Of a DNA stretch of 17,469 bases, positions 14,863-17,469 are shown in pieces. The notes beneath the pieces are model-generated. The model made no database searches. It worked only from the letters and a program-made list of their open reading frames with translations, and was not told the DNA's origin. Made by a program: the position numbers and the translations under genes. Origin of the DNA: Thermodesulfobacteriaceae bacterium (GTDB lineage Bacteria; Desulfobacterota; Dissulfuribacteria; Dissulfuribacterales; UBA3076); assembly GCA_012961845.1 (NCBI GenBank), contig DTYO01000024.1, positions 1 through 17,469 of the forward strand, read 5' to 3'. Positions within the stretch are counted from its first letter, which is position 1. Each line of letters begins with the position of its first letter.

Positions 14863-16924
14863 AAAGAAAATTATTGAGCCTTCTCAGCCAGTAAGGCCTG
14901 TTTGACAAAACCGGAGACGGATCCAGGGCCGGGAGAGAATCTTCCCGCATGGCTTCCCATATAACGCTTTTCCCCCGGCTCTGTTCCGGAATGACGATCT
15001 CTCCGGTATCAATGTCAACCGGTGTCAGTGCAACCCCTTCCGGCAAATCAAAAAGCTTTTTTTTTGCCTCTCTGACGACAACCGACATAAATGAAGTCCA
15101 TATCGGGCAGGCCACACGACCACCGGTCTCCTTTTGGCCAAGCGTTTTTTTATCCTGCCTACCTACCCAGACGCCTGTAACAATTTCCGGGGTAAAACCC
15201 ATGAACCATGCATCTCTGCAGTCATCCGTGGTTCCGGTTTTGCCGGCTGCCGGTATGCCCAGAGACCTTGCACACCGGCCGGTGCCATTTTCCACGACCC
15301 CCCTCAATAGATGGAGCATCTGAAAAGCGGTCAGCGTATCGATCACTTCCTGTGAAACAGGTTCGAGATGTTCCAGCACCCTCCCTTTGCGATCCCTTAC
15401 CTCCTCGACAAACTGAGGCTTCATGCTCATGCCCAAATTCGGAAATACGGTGTAGGCCCTGACCATCTGAATCAACGGTACTGCAGAAGAACCCAGGGCT
15501 ATGGACAGATTTTCTGCCAAGGTAACTTCTATGCCCATCTTTCTGGCAAGAGATCTTATGGAATCCAGCCCAACCATTTTTGCCAGTTTTACTGAAATGA
15601 TGTTTCTTGAATAGGTGATTCCGGTCCTGACAGTAACAGGTCCCATGTATGTCTTGTCAAAATTCTCAGGCTCCCATGGATTTCCAGGTTCAGCCCCCGG
15701 CAGGGATACGGGTTCGTCTATTATCACCGTGTTCGGTCGCACCACCCCTTCTGCCAGTGCCGCCGCATAGACTACAGGTTTGAATGCCGAACCGGGCTGC
15801 ATCATTGCCTGTGTTGCAAGATTGAACTGGGATTTCTTGAAGTCACTGCCTCCCCACATCGCCCTGACCGATCCTGTAGCGGCATCCACCGACAGCAGCG
15901 CAGCCTGCAGAAATGTACTCAAATCCTGATCATCCGGATGTCTCCTGACAAGGGCCCTCATGCCGTTTCTGACAACCTGGTCGGCTCTCTTCTGCCAGTC
16001 ACTCTTAAGTGTGGTCACGACTGTCATGCCCGCTGTCAGGAGCCGGTTCCTTCCATATCTCCGTTCAAGCTCTTTCCTGACCTCGCTCAGAAAAAAATCT
16101 GCCCCTGGAGGAAGGCTGATGGCTTCCTGTCGAATTTCGACACCACTTTGCATGGCGTCTTCCATGTCGTCCCGCGTTATATATCCTTCTTCCATCATCC
16201 GGCGCAGGACATAGTGCTGACGCTTCACGGCCTTTTCCATATGTCTTGCAGGATTATACCTGCTCGGCGCCTGAGGAAGACCAGCCAGCAGCGCACACTC
16301 AGCGAGACTCAGCTCTCTAACATGCTTGGAAAAATAAGTCCTGGCAGCAGCTTCGACTCCGTAAGCCCCCTGCCCTAGATATATCTGGTTCAAGTATATG
16401 ATGAGGATCTCGTCCTTGGTGAGGGTTGCATCTATCTGCCACGCCAAGATGGCCTCCTTGACCTTGCGGATCCAGGTCCTTTCTCTGCTAAGCAGCAGTG
16501 AACGTGTCACCTGCTGGGTGATGGTGCTTGCTCCTTGGACTATTTCCCTAGCCTCGACATTTTTGAGAACGGCCCTCAGCACACCTATGAAATCTATACC
16601 GCGGTGTTCATAGAATCTGGCATCTTCAGCAGCCAGGAATGCCTGTACAAGCTGTTCCGGTATTTCCGACATGGGAACCGGCCATCTCTTCTCTTTGTAC
16701 CAATAAGCAAGGACATTACCGTCTGAATCCAGTACAGTAGTCACCATGGGAGGGTTATATGAGGCAAGGCCGGAAATCTCGGGCAGCCCCAGCAGCATAT
16801 AAAACACCATCATTCCAATTACTGTCAGGGATACCACGGAACCCGCCCCCAGTATGATACCCAGCAGGACACCGTATCCCCTTTTGATATTTTTTCTGCG
16901 TTTTTTTCTGACTCGTCTAGCCAT
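14846..16924 (-). CDS. Class A penicillin-binding protein 1A (glycosyltransferase/transpeptidase)
   Basis: A bifunctional peptidoglycan synthase anchored in the inner membrane, 692 aa. A very basic cytoplasmic N terminus (1-16) precedes one membrane segment (about 18-46). The GT51 domain has the catalytic glutamate in EDARFYEHRGID (100-111), then GASTITQQ (131-138) and LNQIYLGQGAYGVE. The transpeptidase has the SxxK serine S379 in QPGSAFKP, SRN at 439-441, and KTGTT at 562-566. It is shorter than E. coli PBP1a (850 aa), apparently lacking the inserted domains and long tail of that protein. AAGGAAA precedes the ATG. Both catalytic centres look intact. The symbol could be mrcA or ponA; I leave it open. 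Confidence 0.95.
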   Translation of the reverse strand: MARRVRKKRRKNIKRGYGVLLGIILGAGSVVSLTVIGMMVFYMLLGLPEISGLASYNPPMVTTVLDSDGNVLAYWYKEKRWPVPMSEIPEQLVQAFLAAEDARFYEHRGIDFIGVLRAVLKNVEAREIVQGASTITQQVTRSLLLSRERTWIRKVKEAILAWQIDATLTKDEILIIYLNQIYLGQGAYGVEAAARTYFSKHVRELSLAECALLAGLPQAPSRYNPARHMEKAVKRQHYVLRRMMEEGYITRDDMEDAMQSGVEIRQEAISLPPGADFFLSEVRKELERRYGRNRLLTAGMTVVTTLKSDWQKRADQVVRNGMRALVRRHPDDQDLSTFLQAALLSVDAATGSVRAMWGGSDFKKSQFNLATQAMMQPGSAFKPVVYAAALAEGVVRPNTVIIDEPVSLPGAEPGNPWEPENFDKTYMGPVTVRTGITYSRNIISVKLAKMVGLDSIRSLARKMGIEVTLAENLSIALGSSAVPLIQMVRAYTVFPNLGMSMKPQFVEEVRDRKGRVLEHLEPVSQEVIDTLTAFQMLHLLRGVVENGTGRCARSLGIPAAGKTGTTDDCRDAWFMGFTPEIVTGVWVGRQDKKTLGQKETGGRVACPIWTSFMSVVVREAKKKLFDLPEGVALTPVDIDTGEIVIPEQSRGKSVIWEAMREDSLPALDPSPVLSNRPYWLRRLNNFLFNRGP

Positions 16925-16980
16925 GGGGTTTCCTTATAAACTTTGTAGCCACTGACAGCAACCGATTCATTTAAACCCGG

Positions 16981-16986
16981 ATTATA
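16981..16986 (-). promoter_or_regulatory. Possible -10 of the PBP promoter
   Basis: On the minus strand there is a perfect TATAAT (16986-16981), which would start transcription near 16974, about 50 bases before the PBP start. The -35 region is poor; the best hexamer is TCTTCA at 16-base spacing. Confidence 0.35.
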
Positions 16987-17090
16987 CAGATCGCAAGTTT
17001 CCTGAAGATGCAGGGCATCAGGGGCGCAGACATACTCAGGCATTCCAACACTTTGATAACGCGTCGGATTCAGCGAAACTGCGAACCTCT

Positions 17091-17221
17091 TGCTGCTTCA
17101 ACTGCCGAACATTTCCGGCACTTTTCAAGGCACCTTCTGGATAAATCGGAAAATATGGCCTTAAGTAGATAATTCCATGAAATTATCTCAAAAATTATTT
17201 TGTTCGGCAGTGGAAGTGCTG
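17091..17221. mobile_element. MITE-like element with 16-bp terminal inverted repeats and 5-bp target duplication
   Basis: CTTCAACTGCCGAACA (17096-17111) and its inverted copy TGTTCGGCAGTGGAAG (17201-17216) differ at one base. They bound a 121-bp element. TGCTG flanks it exactly on both sides (17091-17095 and 17217-17221), as a 5-bp target-site duplication would. Inside there is no coding frame, but an 8-bp inverted repeat AGATAATT/AATTATCT (17167-17174, 17181-17188) lies near the right end and a short stem TGCCG/CGGCA lies near the left. These are the marks of a non-autonomous transposable element moved by a transposase encoded elsewhere. The family cannot be named from this alone. Confidence 0.55.
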
Positions 17222-17308
17222 AACCAGGTAAAACAATGAGCTGCGCATACTATACTTACGATTTCAGTTGAAGGTCTCACGTTCCTGTGGTAAACAGAAC
17301 CGCGGAGT

Positions 17309-17345
17309 CGGGGCGTGGCGCAGTTTGGAGGCGCATCTGCTTTGG
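17309..17345 (+). tRNA. tRNA-Pro(TGG), 5' half only
   Basis: The acceptor 5' strand CGGGGCG (17309-17315), the linker TG, a D-arm with paired GCGC/GCGC around AGTTTGGAG (17318-17334), the 5' anticodon strand TCTGC (17336-17340) and the loop TTTGG with anticodon TGG (17343-17345) match bacterial tRNA-Pro position by position. From 17346 the sequence no longer fits: the 3' anticodon strand GCAGA, the T-arm and the acceptor 3' strand CGCCCCG are all missing from the 124 bases that remain. The gene is truncated, interrupted, or joined to other DNA at base 37 of the tRNA. A weak TTGAAG/TAAACA promoter pair (17268-17296) is correctly placed before it. Confidence 0.8.
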
Positions 17346-17357
17346 TCTCGTAGGAAA

Positions 17358-17469
17358 ATGACACTATCGCATCCGCTGATCTTGCATTTGATCTGTCCTA
17401 CGTCAATCGTCGAGGCCTGGCACGGTCGCTGGCGCACTTTCCTGGTCTTCTCTGGCCTGGCCGCCGGCC
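17358..17469 (+). CDS. Unidentified open frame running off the right end (partial)
   Basis: An AGGA lies two bases before an ATG at 17358, and the frame stays open for 37 codons to the window end. It begins MTLSHPLILHLICP and continues with a tryptophan- and arginine-containing stretch and a hydrophobic segment. I do not recognise it. It starts 12 bases after the point where the tRNA-Pro match breaks, and its codons are richer in G and C than those of the other genes here, so it may be foreign DNA or belong to another piece of an assembly. At this length an open frame can also arise by chance in GC-rich DNA. Confidence 0.3.
   Translation, partial: MTLSHPLILHLICPTSIVEAWHGRWRTFLVFSGLAAG

Noticed and set aside
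17346..17469. Group I intron inserted in the anticodon loop of tRNA-Pro.
   Set aside because: I could not find an internal guide sequence pairing with the end of the 5' exon in the available bases. The 124 bases are too few to test it further, so it stays only as one alternative under the tRNA finding.

Overview
The window comes from the chromosome of a sulfate-reducing bacterium, most likely of the Desulfobacterota (former Deltaproteobacteria). The evidence is a dissimilatory sulfur block at the left end, sat-aprB-aprA, all on the minus strand. The rest is mainly conserved housekeeping genes. Base composition looks moderate over most of the window and becomes clearly more GC-rich in the last ~120 bases.

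Left block (1-2385, minus strand): sat (ATP sulfurylase) is read from a near-consensus sigma-70 promoter through a leader of about 200 nt. It is followed by aprB and the first codons of aprA, so the enzymes that activate sulfate to APS and reduce APS to sulfite are together. As given, sat has a +1 frameshift in an otherwise complete gene.

Second block (2386-6889, plus strand): mobA (molybdenum cofactor guanylyltransferase), then a likely operon. The operon holds a YkgJ-type cysteine-cluster protein, a NitT/TauT-class ABC ATPase, its permease, and an NMT1/THI5-like solute-binding lipoprotein. The cysteine-cluster gene is preceded by an extended -10 promoter and two strong GC-rich hairpins. A perfect 16-bp palindrome ends on the base before the ATPase start codon. 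The substrate cannot be told from sequence.

Third block (7079-8330): a small C_GCAxxG_C_C-type redox protein on the minus strand, and rpsU (ribosomal protein S21) on the plus strand with its own promoter and a strong, probably bidirectional terminator.

Fourth block (8451-13757, minus strand): panE, then rho-rpmE-prfA-prmC, a translation and termination cluster in which PrmC modifies the release factor made from the gene just upstream. rho has a candidate promoter about 430 nt upstream of its start, which gives it a long leader.

Right end (14164-17469): an AcuB-like CBS/CBS/ACT protein (plus) converges on, and overlaps by 17 bp, a class A penicillin-binding protein (minus). Upstream of the PBP gene is a 121-bp element with 16-bp terminal inverted repeats and a flanking 5-bp direct repeat, which looks like a MITE. 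After it comes the 5' half of a tRNA-Pro(TGG) gene, which stops matching a tRNA directly after the anticodon and continues into GC-rich DNA with an open reading frame. That junction is either an integration scar, an interrupted tRNA, or an assembly chimera.

No CRISPR array, insertion sequence with a transposase, or phage gene was seen. The most notable unexplained items are the MITE-like element, the broken tRNA-Pro, the palindrome and hairpins around the YkgJ/ABC operon, and two places (sat and the solute-binding protein) where one missing base in a short A run would explain an odd reading frame.
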